A DNA stretch of 64,000 nt from an uncultured Bacteroidales bacterium. GTDB lineage: Bacteria; Bacteroidota; Bacteroidia; Bacteroidales; F082. The notes below the pieces were generated by a model, which was given only the letters and a program-made list of their open reading frames with translations, made no database searches and was not told where the DNA came from. The first letter of the stretch is position 1; every line of letters begins with the position of its first letter. A program made the position numbers and the translations under genes. Positions 9,032-17,200 of this stretch are shown piece by piece. The stretch covers positions 55,182 to 119,181 of the forward strand of contig CAMHFN010000005.1 of assembly GCA_946184615.1 (NCBI GenBank), read 5' to 3'.

Positions 9032-10367
9032 GGCTTGGTCGTTTTATTTTACGCTTCAGGCAGTCCAGCCAATACCTTGCGTTTTTGGTAAGGCTTTCTT
9101 CGAGAGTGATGTGGTGTTCTTCTGCGTAGTTCACCACACCCTCATACCATTTGGGCTCGTCCTTGATCATCTGGATCACGGTTTCCATGGCTTCGTCTTC
9201 GTTGAAATACCCTTTTTCAAGCAGTTCCTGTGCGGTTCTGGGGAATTCAAACATGTAATTGTACATCATGGGCTGAGTAAACACGGCCAGCACGATGTCG
9301 GCCTCTTGCAGCACGGTTACGGCATCAAACTCTTCATTGACGATTCTCCAGTTAAAACGAGGCCGTGATGAGTGGATATCTCGATTATAAGCCCACCAAT
9401 CCCAATGGTTGAAGGCTTGGGCGAATGCAGAGGAGACCAGTTGGTTGGCATAGCTGTCGCCGATGACAAGTAAATTAGGTCGGTCTTTGGTAACTGTGTC
9501 GCTGAGCGCAACGACAGGACGGGGAAGGGCTGGCTTGGGATAAGGGAACAAAAGGTTCATGCTGGCCTCCAACTCGGCATCTATTTCTGAATAATGCTTG
9601 GTGAGATTCTCGTCCACATCGTTTATTTCGGCTAAATCGAATCCTGTGAGGGTTTCTATTTTCCTCAATATTGAATCAGAGACCCAAGGAATGGTCGATT
9701 CGGCCCAATGGGTACCCGTCCTAGTGTAAAGGGGATAAGTCACGGTGTCTTTTATGGCTTTGAAATAACTGAGGAAGTCGATATGTGGAATGTGGTTTTC
9801 TTTAAATAATTCGATGTAGTATTCTTCTAAAGAGAAATCGGATATTTGTTTTTGATAGTATGACGGCATTTTTTCGGGATAGACAGCCGTTTTGGAGGGT
9901 GCAAAGACAAACAGAAAATCAATGTTGAATTGTTGAAGGGTATCGATAAGCCGTAAGGTTTCCTGCACGTTCTTTCTTGCGTCTGCTTTGGCTTGTTCAA
10001 CAGTTGGGTAGTTTTGTTTGAGTGTGGCACCGGTGATGTCGTTCAGGTACATCTGGAGAAAAAGTTCGTGGTCTTCGCCTTCAACAATATGGTCGTTGGT
10101 GATTTTCTTGAAGCAGGAATAGACAGCTTGGTTATAACTGCGGATGAAAAGTTCGCGGAAGCCGAGATGTTCGCTGACATAGCGTTCCAGTTTTTCTTGG
10201 TAGTCGCCCGAAGCGAACTGTTCCAAAGTGAACACAGGCTGTTCCACATCGGGAGTATAGCCGTTCAAGGGTTTCAGCGTGAAAGGCCTCCACTGGGCTT
10301 GAATGAACATCAAGACGAACCCCAACAGGGTGAACAGGCATAATAGTATGCAAATGCGGCTTTTCAT
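9021..10367 (-). CDS. AlgJ/AlgX-like SGNH O-acetyltransferase, copy C
   Basis: A 448-residue protein with an N-terminal signal anchor (residues 5-24). Motifs: TGTHW with H220, where the family's acidic residue before T-H-W is a glycine, and IGDSY with D304-S305. The block FLFVFAPSKTAVYPE before the active site is shared in form with copies A, B and D. Residues 397-436 form one P-x-W helical module (W407), followed by a short basic tail. Its ATG overlaps the stop of MBOAT C by one base (TGATG) and its 3' end overlaps SGNH B by 11 bp, so it belongs to the minus-strand operon and is the probable partner of MBOAT C. Confidence 0.85.
   Translation of the reverse strand: MKSRICILLCLFTLLGFVLMFIQAQWRPFTLKPLNGYTPDVEQPVFTLEQFASGDYQEKLERYVSEHLGFRELFIRSYNQAVYSCFKKITNDHIVEGEDHELFLQMYLNDITGATLKQNYPTVEQAKADARKNVQETLRLIDTLQQFNIDFLFVFAPSKTAVYPEKMPSYYQKQISDFSLEEYYIELFKENHIPHIDFLSYFKAIKDTVTYPLYTRTGTHWAESTIPWVSDSILRKIETLTGFDLAEINDVDENLTKHYSEIDAELEASMNLLFPYPKPALPRPVVALSDTVTKDRPNLLVIGDSYANQLVSSAFAQAFNHWDWWAYNRDIHSSRPRFNWRIVNEEFDAVTVLQEADIVLAVFTQPMMYNYMFEFPRTAQELLEKGYFNEDEAMETVIQMIKDEPKWYEGVVNYAEEHHITLEESLTKNARYWLDCLKRKIKRPSHEE
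9060..9179 (-). repeat. P-x-W helical module, SGNH copy C
   Basis: Residues about 397-436: I-K-D-E-P-K-W (W407), HHITLEESL, A-R-Y-W. This is one of the cleanest copies. Confidence 0.6.
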
Positions 10368-11836
10368 CAGAATCTAAAATAGATGAACGGACTGTAACCA
10401 TTGGCGTTGAGGGCGCCGAGGCAGAACACAAATGCGCAAAGGCTCAGCACGAAGGCAACGACATGTCCCGTTTTGTTGTACTCGGTGAAATAGACCTTGT
10501 CTTGCACCTTCAAGCCGAATTTGGAGAGGGTGAAGAAAGAGAAGAAGGCGGCTACGAGCATCGTCACGTAAAGATGCGGGTTGTCGCTGAAATGGAAAGG
10601 CGCGAATTCAAAGGCAAACAAACGTTTGATGAAAAGCCAGGACAAATCGATGCGCTCGATACGGAAGAAGCATCGGGTGAGCACGATGATGAGGAAGGTG
10701 AAGAACACGCTTGGAATTTTGCCGAGGCGCTCGTTGAATTTCTTCAAGAAGAGCTTGTCGGCGCAGATGAAGATGCCTTGCAAAGCGCCATAGACCACAA
10801 AGTTCCATGCAGCGCCGTGCCACAGACCACTAACGAGGAAACAGAACCACAGATTGAAATACTTCCGTGCTTCGGTTTTCACGCGGCTGCCGCCTAAAGG
10901 GAAGTAGAGGTAGTTCTTGATGAACACGCTGAACGTCTGGTGCCAACGCCTCCAAAACTCGGATATGGTGGTAGAAACGTAGGGGTTATCGAAGTTTTCG
11001 GGGAATTTAAAGCCCATCATGCGGCCCAAACCTATGGCCATGTCGGAATAACCGGCAAAGTCAAAGTATATTTGGAAAGTAAAGGCAAAGATGGTGATCC
11101 AAGCCGTGGTGCTGTCCAAAGCAGCGATCCGGCTGGCAATATCGGCAAGTTGTTCACTCGACAGGATGTCGTAATTGGAGGGTCCTAAGACTTGATCGAC
11201 TTGATAGCCAATGATATCGGCGATGAGGATTTTCTTGCACAGACCGAGGACGAAGCGATAAAAACCTTGTAGTCGGTCAGTATAGAGCGACTCGCGGTTG
11301 CGAATTTGGTCGGCAATATCGCAGTAGCGCACAATGGGTCCGGCAATCAGTTGCGGGAACATCACGATATAGAGCATGTAGTCGCTCAACCGTTCCATCG
11401 GCTCGTTTATCTTGCGATAGGTATCCAAGGTGTAGGTCACACTCTGGAAGGAAAAGAACGAAATGCCAATGGGGAGTAGGATTTGGGTCCATTGCAAAGG
11501 TCCGGCATGAAACCAGCCCAACACCGAGTTGAGGTTCTGCATGGTGAAGTTGCCGTACTTGAAATAGAACAGCAACCCGATGCTGATGGCGACGGAAATG
11601 CCGCAGAGCAGTTTCTTCACCCCAGGCTTTTCTGTTTTGTTCATCCATCGTACCAAATAGAAGTTGGCGATGACGGAAACGATCAGATGGATGATGAACT
11701 CGGGCGCACCCCAAGCATAGAACAACAGTGAGGCGAGCAGCAGGAAATAGTTGCGGGCTTTCCTGGGCAGGATGAAATACACCAGGAAGAACGCTGGAAG
11801 GAAATAGAGGAGGAATATGTTGCTGCTGAATACCAT
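10367..11836 (-). CDS. MBOAT-family O-acyltransferase (AlgI-like), copy C
   Basis: A 489-residue polytopic protein, slightly longer than its paralogues because of an extra segment before YFDFAGYSDMAIGLG. Other blocks: FPQLIAGPIVRY, FWRRWHQTFS, YFPLGGSRV and SGLWHGAAW, with putative catalytic H340. It begins MVFSS and ends FIYFRF like copies A and B. It is the first gene of the minus-strand operon MBOAT C - SGNH C - SGNH B - MBOAT B - SGNH A; a TATCTTTG box lies 19 bp upstream of the ATG, divergent from the LtaS-like gene. It is likely the membrane channel/acyl donor component for SGNH C. Confidence 0.93.
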   Translation of the reverse strand: MVFSSNIFLLYFLPAFFLVYFILPRKARNYFLLLASLLFYAWGAPEFIIHLIVSVIANFYLVRWMNKTEKPGVKKLLCGISVAISIGLLFYFKYGNFTMQNLNSVLGWFHAGPLQWTQILLPIGISFFSFQSVTYTLDTYRKINEPMERLSDYMLYIVMFPQLIAGPIVRYCDIADQIRNRESLYTDRLQGFYRFVLGLCKKILIADIIGYQVDQVLGPSNYDILSSEQLADIASRIAALDSTTAWITIFAFTFQIYFDFAGYSDMAIGLGRMMGFKFPENFDNPYVSTTISEFWRRWHQTFSVFIKNYLYFPLGGSRVKTEARKYFNLWFCFLVSGLWHGAAWNFVVYGALQGIFICADKLFLKKFNERLGKIPSVFFTFLIIVLTRCFFRIERIDLSWLFIKRLFAFEFAPFHFSDNPHLYVTMLVAAFFSFFTLSKFGLKVQDKVYFTEYNKTGHVVAFVLSLCAFVFCLGALNANGYSPFIYFRF

Positions 11837-11855
11837 GAAATTCGCCTTGCGGCTG

Positions 11856-11863
11856 CAAAGATA
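11856..11863 (-). promoter_or_regulatory. TAnnTTTG promoter box for the MBOAT C operon
   Basis: TATCTTTG on the minus strand, 19 bp before the ATG at 11836. It faces away from the LtaS-like gene's own box, so the 55-bp gap holds a divergent promoter pair. Confidence 0.55.
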
Positions 11864-11876
11864 AATAAAAAGGTTG

Positions 11877-11884
11877 TATTTTTG
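11877..11884 (+). promoter_or_regulatory. TAnnTTTG promoter box for the LtaS-like gene
   Basis: TATTTTTG ends only 7 bp before the preferred ATG at 11892. Transcription would start almost at the start codon, giving a nearly leaderless mRNA. This favours 11892 over the in-frame ATG at 11874, which lies upstream of the box. Confidence 0.5.
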
Positions 11885-11891
11885 TCACACG

Positions 11892-13907
11892 ATGAAGGTG
11901 TTGAAAGACAAACTGGTTTTAGGACTGGGTGAATGGGTTCGTTTGAACCTTTTGCTACTGGTTTGCATGGTGGCACTGCGTCCCTTGTTTTTTCTGGAGG
12001 TGTACTTCAGGCTGGGGTTGGAGTGGCGACAGTTGCTCACGGTCCTTTCAGGGTCGTTTTTCGATTTGTTTTTGGTAAGCCGTATCTTCACTTTTGGCCT
12101 ACTCCCGTTTTTGTTGGTTTATTGTTTCTTTCCGAAAACCGCAAAGGGGATTTTCAAAGGCCTGATCATCTTGTACGCAGTAGTCTCGGCCTTGTTGGCG
12201 GAATATTACTGCAACCTGACCATGCCTTTGGACCACGTTGTCTTGGTGTATTCCCTAGAGGAATTGAAAACCACCTTGTTTGCATCCACCACTTCTGTTT
12301 CATTGGCTCAGGTGCTGTGGTTTGTGCTTCAAGTGGGGATGGTAGTGTTATTCGTTAAGAGAGGGGAGTTAGGAGTGAGAAGGGGGAAGTGGTGTTGGTG
12401 GGTTGCTGGGGTGTTGGTTATGTTGGTGTTTATTCCCTATAAGCGTATTATTCGGAACGAAAAGATTTATTCTAGCCGCACAGCTTTCTGCTTGGCGGTC
12501 AACCAGCCTTCCTATTCCTACATCAAGATCACGGATTATTGGCGAAACGAAGGCGGTCAGCGGGGAGAGGAAGACTATTCGCTTTCCATGGCGCAACTCT
12601 CCGCTTACCAGGCTTGTCATCCCGAGTTTGAATACGACCGACCAGGCTATCCTTTCTATCGGAAGGCTACCGATCCCGATGTGCTGAGTCCGTTTTTTGG
12701 GCAAACTTCCGATGGCCTTCCGCCCAACTTGGTGTTTGTCATCGTAGAGAGTTTGGGTCGCCGTTTGACGGGTGTGACGGATCCTCAATTGTCGTTCACC
12801 CCGTTTATCGACAGTTTGGCTTCTACAGGCTTGTTCTGGCCCAATTGTTTTTCCACTTCAGAGCGCACCTTTGGCGTGCTGCCGTCGATTTTCGCTTCGG
12901 CACCGCACGGACGTTACGGATTCGCGGCGATCGAACCCATGCCTCGCCATCATTCCTTGATGCTTGATTTGGAACGGAACGGCTATACCACCTCGTTTTT
13001 CTATGGAGGCAGTTCCGAGTTCGACCATTACGACCGTTTCATGGAAATTAATCAGGTCAACCATGTTGTGATCCCCGATCGGATGGTGACCGACAGCAGC
13101 CAATATTACCTTTTGGCCGACAATTACCGCTGGGGGTTGGATGACGACCAGTTGTTTGACTATGCCAGGCATTTCAAACAGGACAACCCCGACCAAAGGC
13201 CTCATGCGGACATCTATCTGACCCTTTCTACCCATGAGCCTTTCATGGTGGAGCAGATAGAGCAATACGAAGAGCAGGTGAAAGCGATGGTGGAGCAGGT
13301 CCCAGATCTCGACAAGAAAGAACGTGACAATGTGCTTCGCAATCTCAATATTTACGCTTGTTACCTCTATATGGACCAAAGTGTTCGCCAATTGATGGAC
13401 TATTACGCCTCACAGCCCGATTTTGCCAACACTGTTTTTGTCATTACCGGCGACCACCGGATGGCTTTGGTGCCTACGGGGATTGCTTTGCGAAACTACA
13501 ATGTTCCCCTGGTGCTTTGGTCTCCCCTGTTGAAACGCTCCAAGACCATGGGAGCGGTGGTCTCGCATCTCGACATCACACCCTCGTTGAATGCTTGGCT
13601 GCACGCGCAGTATGAGTATGCTATCGACGACCACTGCCATTGGTTGGGTACTTCGTTCGACACGGTGTCAGCATACCATAACACACGGAAACTGAGCTTT
13701 ATGCGCAATAACCGAGACGTGATCGACTATTTCAGCGGTACATACTATATCAACAAGAACACACTCATTCTCATGGATTCGTCGGTCATCGGTTTTTCTA
13801 TCGAAAACGAAGCGTTGTTGAAACAATACCAGGAGGAATTGGAAAACTTTGAGGCCGTCAGTCGTTTTGTGGTTCAGCACGATGTGTTGATTCCAGGAAA
13901 TCAATAG
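11892..13907 (+). CDS. LtaS-like phosphoglycerol transferase (sulfatase/alkaline phosphatase fold)
   Basis: A 671-residue protein with about five N-terminal membrane helices (residues 10-190) and a C-terminal extracytoplasmic sulfatase-fold domain, the architecture of LtaS/OpgB-type enzymes that transfer phosphoglycerol groups to lipids or glycans. Visible metal-site elements: NLVFVIVESLGRR (metal-binding E), TSERTFGVLPSIFAS (the R-T threonine is the probable nucleophile), STHEPF and ITGDHRM (D and H ligands). Start chosen because the TAnnTTTG box ends 7 bp before this ATG. A purine-rich stretch at 12358-12394 encodes an unusual R/G-rich loop between helices. The 3' end overlaps convergent SGNH gene D by 50 bp. 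Gram-negative context suggests glycan decoration rather than lipoteichoic acid synthesis. Confidence 0.8.
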   Translation: MKVLKDKLVLGLGEWVRLNLLLLVCMVALRPLFFLEVYFRLGLEWRQLLTVLSGSFFDLFLVSRIFTFGLLPFLLVYCFFPKTAKGIFKGLIILYAVVSALLAEYYCNLTMPLDHVVLVYSLEELKTTLFASTTSVSLAQVLWFVLQVGMVVLFVKRGELGVRRGKWCWWVAGVLVMLVFIPYKRIIRNEKIYSSRTAFCLAVNQPSYSYIKITDYWRNEGGQRGEEDYSLSMAQLSAYQACHPEFEYDRPGYPFYRKATDPDVLSPFFGQTSDGLPPNLVFVIVESLGRRLTGVTDPQLSFTPFIDSLASTGLFWPNCFSTSERTFGVLPSIFASAPHGRYGFAAIEPMPRHHSLMLDLERNGYTTSFFYGGSSEFDHYDRFMEINQVNHVVIPDRMVTDSSQYYLLADNYRWGLDDDQLFDYARHFKQDNPDQRPHADIYLTLSTHEPFMVEQIEQYEEQVKAMVEQVPDLDKKERDNVLRNLNIYACYLYMDQSVRQLMDYYASQPDFANTVFVITGDHRMALVPTGIALRNYNVPLVLWSPLLKRSKTMGAVVSHLDITPSLNAWLHAQYEYAIDDHCHWLGTSFDTVSAYHNTRKLSFMRNNRDVIDYFSGTYYINKNTLILMDSSVIGFSIENEALLKQYQEELENFEAVSRFVVQHDVLIPGNQ

Positions 13908-15414
13908 CACTGAGGTATAGGAGTTCTTCCGAGGAGAGGTTCCATTTTTTAGCCTGTTCAACGATGGTGCCATACCATTGGGAATTTTGCCGTATGGCGT
14001 TTACCAGTTGAATCACTTCCTCGTCGCGTCGATGGATGGCGATGGTGTATTTCCTGGATCGAGCAGAGGGAATGGAATCTCTCAAGGCGGGGATGAACCG
14101 GTTGGGGTATTTGCGGATGTTGTTTTGGGCTTCTCCGATGACAACGCTATCGATGCTCATCTCGTATGCTTCGGCAGTTTTAACCAATCCTTCCATCCAT
14201 GAAGGGTTGTTTCGAATATCATTGGCCAGCCTTTTCTCTGCTGCTTTGATTTCTTCATCGTTGCAACAAATTTCCATCAAAAGCCGTTGGGAGAAACCTT
14301 GGCTCATGTTGTAGATTTGGGGCGTGCAGTAGGCGATCATCACAAAATCGGCATCGATGACATCTTGTAGTACATCCGCTTCCTTGACGTTGTTGTGCAA
14401 GGGATCGTAGTAAACAGTGTTGAAATAGTACCAGTAACGAAGGTCACGCATCACTTTGCCAAAGGGTGTCGCGTTCAGCAAGTTCCAAAAGTAAGAATCG
14501 CCAATGGTAATGAGATAGGGCTTGGTGGCGGTGCTGTCTTCAAGGATGGTGTAAGACGCTTGGTAATTGGGCGCTTTGGGTAGCGGTCGAGCCAAGTTCA
14601 TCAACTGCTCCAGGTCATCATCGGGAATGACGGTGCGTTCTTCGCGCTCACCAATGGTGAAGTGCTCCATTTTGATATTTCCCAACTGTTCCATGTAACG
14701 GATGAGGCTGTCGGCTACATACAAGGCCGCATAGTTGCTCCAATGGGTGCCAGTTTGTGGGTAGAGCAGAAAGTCAACCGTGTCTTTCATAGACAGAAAC
14801 CAAGGGTTGACATCAATGTAGTTCACCCCTAACTCGTCGAACTTTTGGTGATAAAACTCAGTGGCCGAGAAGGTCTTGTTGTGCGGATATTTGTCGGTTT
14901 CGGGAACATGTTCTGGATAAATGACTTCTTTGCCAGGGAGCAATAATACAAATAGATGGGTACCCTGGGTTTCCAAGATCTGTTGTATCTGATAAAGCCT
15001 CAAGGCCTCTTCACCAAAATAATTGGCCATGCCGAGAGAGTCGCTCGCAAACCACCGCCCCTTGCCCGCATAAAATTCCTCTACGTGTTGTGACTCATAA
15101 ATCCATCCGTCCTTGTCGATGAAAAGTCTTTTTTGCTCTATCTGGTTTGACTGGTGGAAGACATCCCAGCGATATTGGTTGTACATTCGGGTGAGGGGCT
15201 CGTGGAAACCATAGTTTAACCGAAGATGTGCCTCGGTCCATCGTTGCCAACTTTGGTTGGAGACATGGGCAAGATCTGCTTTTGGTTTGGGGTCTTCTGC
15301 CACTACGCCGGTCAACGCCCTGAAGTCGAAAAGCCTTGTGTGTTCCTGGATCATGGGCAGGAACAGGAGTACAACAGTCAGGATGAACAATATGAGTTTG
15401 ACGTGACGTTTCAT
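13858..15414 (-). CDS. AlgJ/AlgX-like SGNH O-acetyltransferase, copy D
   Basis: A 518-residue protein, starting at the ATG before M-K-R-H-V-K and a hydrophobic anchor (residues 5-21); an upstream in-frame ATG at 15591 lies inside the opposite gene and upstream of the promoter box, so it was not used. Motifs: TGTHW with H224 and IGDSYFW with D306-S307. Two P-x-W modules follow: residues 395-436 (W406) and 469-510 (W480). It has no adjacent MBOAT gene, so it is an orphan transferase that may borrow one of the three MBOATs nearby. It is convergent with the LtaS-like gene, overlapping by 50 bp, and divergent from the U32 gene across 40 bp. Confidence 0.82.
   Translation of the reverse strand: MKRHVKLILFILTVVLLFLPMIQEHTRLFDFRALTGVVAEDPKPKADLAHVSNQSWQRWTEAHLRLNYGFHEPLTRMYNQYRWDVFHQSNQIEQKRLFIDKDGWIYESQHVEEFYAGKGRWFASDSLGMANYFGEEALRLYQIQQILETQGTHLFVLLLPGKEVIYPEHVPETDKYPHNKTFSATEFYHQKFDELGVNYIDVNPWFLSMKDTVDFLLYPQTGTHWSNYAALYVADSLIRYMEQLGNIKMEHFTIGEREERTVIPDDDLEQLMNLARPLPKAPNYQASYTILEDSTATKPYLITIGDSYFWNLLNATPFGKVMRDLRYWYYFNTVYYDPLHNNVKEADVLQDVIDADFVMIAYCTPQIYNMSQGFSQRLLMEICCNDEEIKAAEKRLANDIRNNPSWMEGLVKTAEAYEMSIDSVVIGEAQNNIRKYPNRFIPALRDSIPSARSRKYTIAIHRRDEEVIQLVNAIRQNSQWYGTIVEQAKKWNLSSEELLYLSAIDFLESTHRAEPQND
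13885..14010 (-). repeat. P-x-W helical module, SGNH copy D, second
   Basis: Residues 469-510: N-A-I-R-Q-N-S-Q-W (W480), NLSSEELL, A-I-D-F. The proline is replaced by S. Confidence 0.55.
14107..14232 (-). repeat. P-x-W helical module, SGNH copy D, first
   Basis: Residues 395-436: N-D-I-R-N-N-P-S-W (W406), a V/A-spaced helix, EMSIDSVV, then A-Q-N-N. Confidence 0.55.
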
Positions 15415-15425
15415 ATTCGGGCTTG

Positions 15426-15433
15426 CAAAGTTA
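15426..15433 (-). promoter_or_regulatory. TAnnTTTG promoter box for SGNH gene D
   Basis: TAACTTTG on the minus strand, 11 bp before the ATG at 15414. It shares the 40-bp divergent gap with the U32 gene's promoter. Confidence 0.5.
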
Positions 15434-15441
15434 TTATTTTT

Positions 15442-15449
15442 TATCTTTG
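15442..15449 (+). promoter_or_regulatory. TAnnTTTG promoter box for the U32 peptidase gene
   Basis: TATCTTTG ends 5 bp before the ATG at 15455, so the transcript is expected to be leaderless or nearly so. No Shine-Dalgarno-like sequence fits in the gap. Confidence 0.5.
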
Positions 15450-15454
15450 CATCC

Positions 15455-17197
15455 ATGAAAACCACGAAAATAGAATTGCTTTCACCCGCCAAGAACCTGG
15501 AAGTAGGCTTGGCGGCCATCGACCATGGGGCAGATGCCGTGTATATTGGTGGGCCTGCATTCGGAGCACGTGAGAAGGCAGGTAATAGCATTGAGGATAT
15601 TGAGAAACTGTGCCGTCATGCGGCTTTGTTCGATGCCAAGGTGTATGTCACCTTGAACACCCTGCTGTATGAAAACGAGCTGGAACCGGCCCGACAGCTG
15701 GCTTGGGACTGCTGGAACGCCGGTGTGGACGCTTTGATCCTACAGGATTTGAACTTGTTGCAGCTTGATTTGCCCCCCATTTCGTTACATGCCAGCACCC
15801 AATGCGACAACCTCAGCTTGGAACGGGTCCAAGAGTTGGAAAAACTGGGTTTTGAGCAGGTGGTGTTGGGTCGAGAGCTTACCCTCGACCAAATCCGTGA
15901 AATCCGCAGCAAGACCACGGTGCCGCTGGAGTTTTTCGTCCATGGTGCGTTGTGCGTCAGCCATAGTGGCCAATGCTATTTGAGCCAATATATCGGCAAC
16001 CGTTCAGCCAATAGAGGAGCTTGTGCCCAGCCGTGCCGACTGCCTTGGGATTTGCTTGATGTGGAGGGTAAGGTGCTTGTCAAAGGCAAGCATCTGCTCT
16101 GCCTGAAAGACTTGAACAACAGCACTCATCTGGAGGAACTGATGGATGCTGGCATCACTAGTTTCAAAATCGAAGGTCGTTTGAAAGATGCGGATTACGT
16201 GAAAAATAACACGGCCTATTATCGCCAGCAGCTGGATGCGATTTTTGAGCATCGGCCAGAATTCGCACAAGCTTCGTTGGGTCATTGTAGCTATACTTTC
16301 GAAGTCAATCCCGAAAAGTCTTTCAACCGAGGCTTCACCGACTATTTCATCCATGGCCGACAACCCAACATTGGTTCGCCACACACCCCGAAATCGATGG
16401 GCGAATACCTTGGTGAGGTGAAGTGGTGCAATTCCGTTCAGATGGAGATTGTCACCGACAAAACACTGCACAATGGCGATGGCTTGTGTTTCCTCAACCA
16501 AGATGAGGAATTGATCGGCATTCGTGCCGATGTGGCCAAGGGCAATAAGGTTTCGTGCAATCGTCCTCATGGTGCGTACCGCGGCGCTCAGATTTATCGC
16601 AACTACGATATCGAATGGCAACGTCAGGTGGATGCCTCCAAGGGCAACCGCAAGATCGATATTGATTTGCTGCTGGAAGAAACCGAGGAAGGGTATGTTT
16701 TGAACGGAAAACGGAAAACGGAGAACGGAGAAATTTCCGTTTTCAATTTTCCGTTTTCCGTTCAAAAGATTCCCGCCACCAACCCCGAAAAGGCACTTGA
16801 GAACATCCGTAAAAAACTGTCCCAATGGGGTGATACAATTTATAACCCTATAAATATTGATATTCGTTTATCAGAACCTTATTTGATTCCGGCCTCGGTG
16901 TTGGGGGAAATGAAGCGTCAGTTAGTGACGGAAATGACGAAGGGATTGACAGAAAAACATCAAAACAACCGTTCTCGTAGAGACGGTGTGCCCACCATCT
17001 CTACGCTGCGAATTGTCCCCGATGAAATCCCCAACCACCTGATGACTTGCCACCACTGCATCCGTTATGCCAATGGCCTCTGTCCCAAAATTACTGGGAA
17101 ACCCACAGGACCGCTGTTTATTCGCAATGGTGAGAATGTGTTTCCCCTTGAATTTGATTGTAAGAATTGTCTCATGTATGTTAAAGCCCCAGAATAA
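15455..17197 (+). CDS. U32 peptidase-family protein (RlhA/TrhP/YegQ-type)
   Basis: A 580-residue protein matching the U32 family in its N-terminal two thirds: ELLSPAKNLEVGLAAIDHGA, DAVYIGG, and the family signature E159-F-F-V-H-G-A-L-C...G-Q-C-Y-L-S ending near S177. Cysteines after it (G-A-C-A-Q-P-C-R) and the C-terminal C-H-H-C...C-K-N-C set fit an Fe-S cluster-binding member. Characterised bacterial U32 proteins are mostly tRNA or rRNA hydroxylation factors rather than proteases. Residues about 416-437 are encoded by an in-frame inverted repeat (see 16701-16764) that looks inserted. The ABC exporter follows after 3 bp, probably in one operon. Confidence 0.85.
   Translation: MKTTKIELLSPAKNLEVGLAAIDHGADAVYIGGPAFGAREKAGNSIEDIEKLCRHAALFDAKVYVTLNTLLYENELEPARQLAWDCWNAGVDALILQDLNLLQLDLPPISLHASTQCDNLSLERVQELEKLGFEQVVLGRELTLDQIREIRSKTTVPLEFFVHGALCVSHSGQCYLSQYIGNRSANRGACAQPCRLPWDLLDVEGKVLVKGKHLLCLKDLNNSTHLEELMDAGITSFKIEGRLKDADYVKNNTAYYRQQLDAIFEHRPEFAQASLGHCSYTFEVNPEKSFNRGFTDYFIHGRQPNIGSPHTPKSMGEYLGEVKWCNSVQMEIVTDKTLHNGDGLCFLNQDEELIGIRADVAKGNKVSCNRPHGAYRGAQIYRNYDIEWQRQVDASKGNRKIDIDLLLEETEEGYVLNGKRKTENGEISVFNFPFSVQKIPATNPEKALENIRKKLSQWGDTIYNPINIDIRLSEPYLIPASVLGEMKRQLVTEMTKGLTEKHQNNRSRRDGVPTISTLRIVPDEIPNHLMTCHHCIRYANGLCPKITGKPTGPLFIRNGENVFPLEFDCKNCLMYVKAPE
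16701..16764. repeat. nested inverted repeat inserted in frame in the U32 gene
   Basis: Arms 16701-16718 and 16747-16764 are perfect 18-bp reverse complements (unit ACGGAAA repeated), and a second 6-bp stem (AACGGA/TCCGTT, 16724-16729 and 16736-16741) lies inside. The whole block is translated in frame and encodes G-K-R-K-T-E-N-G-E on one arm and F-P-F-S-V-Q on the other. Confidence 0.75.
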
Positions 17198-17200
17198 CCC

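Noticed and set aside
15415..15591. Longer N-terminus for SGNH gene D (ATG at 15591)
   Set aside because: It would overlap the U32 gene and lie upstream of the TAnnTTTG box; the signal anchor starts at 15414.
16004..16825. 273-codon open frame on the minus strand
   Set aside because: It lies entirely within the U32 gene, on the other strand; its sequence reflects the sense codons and shows no family motif.
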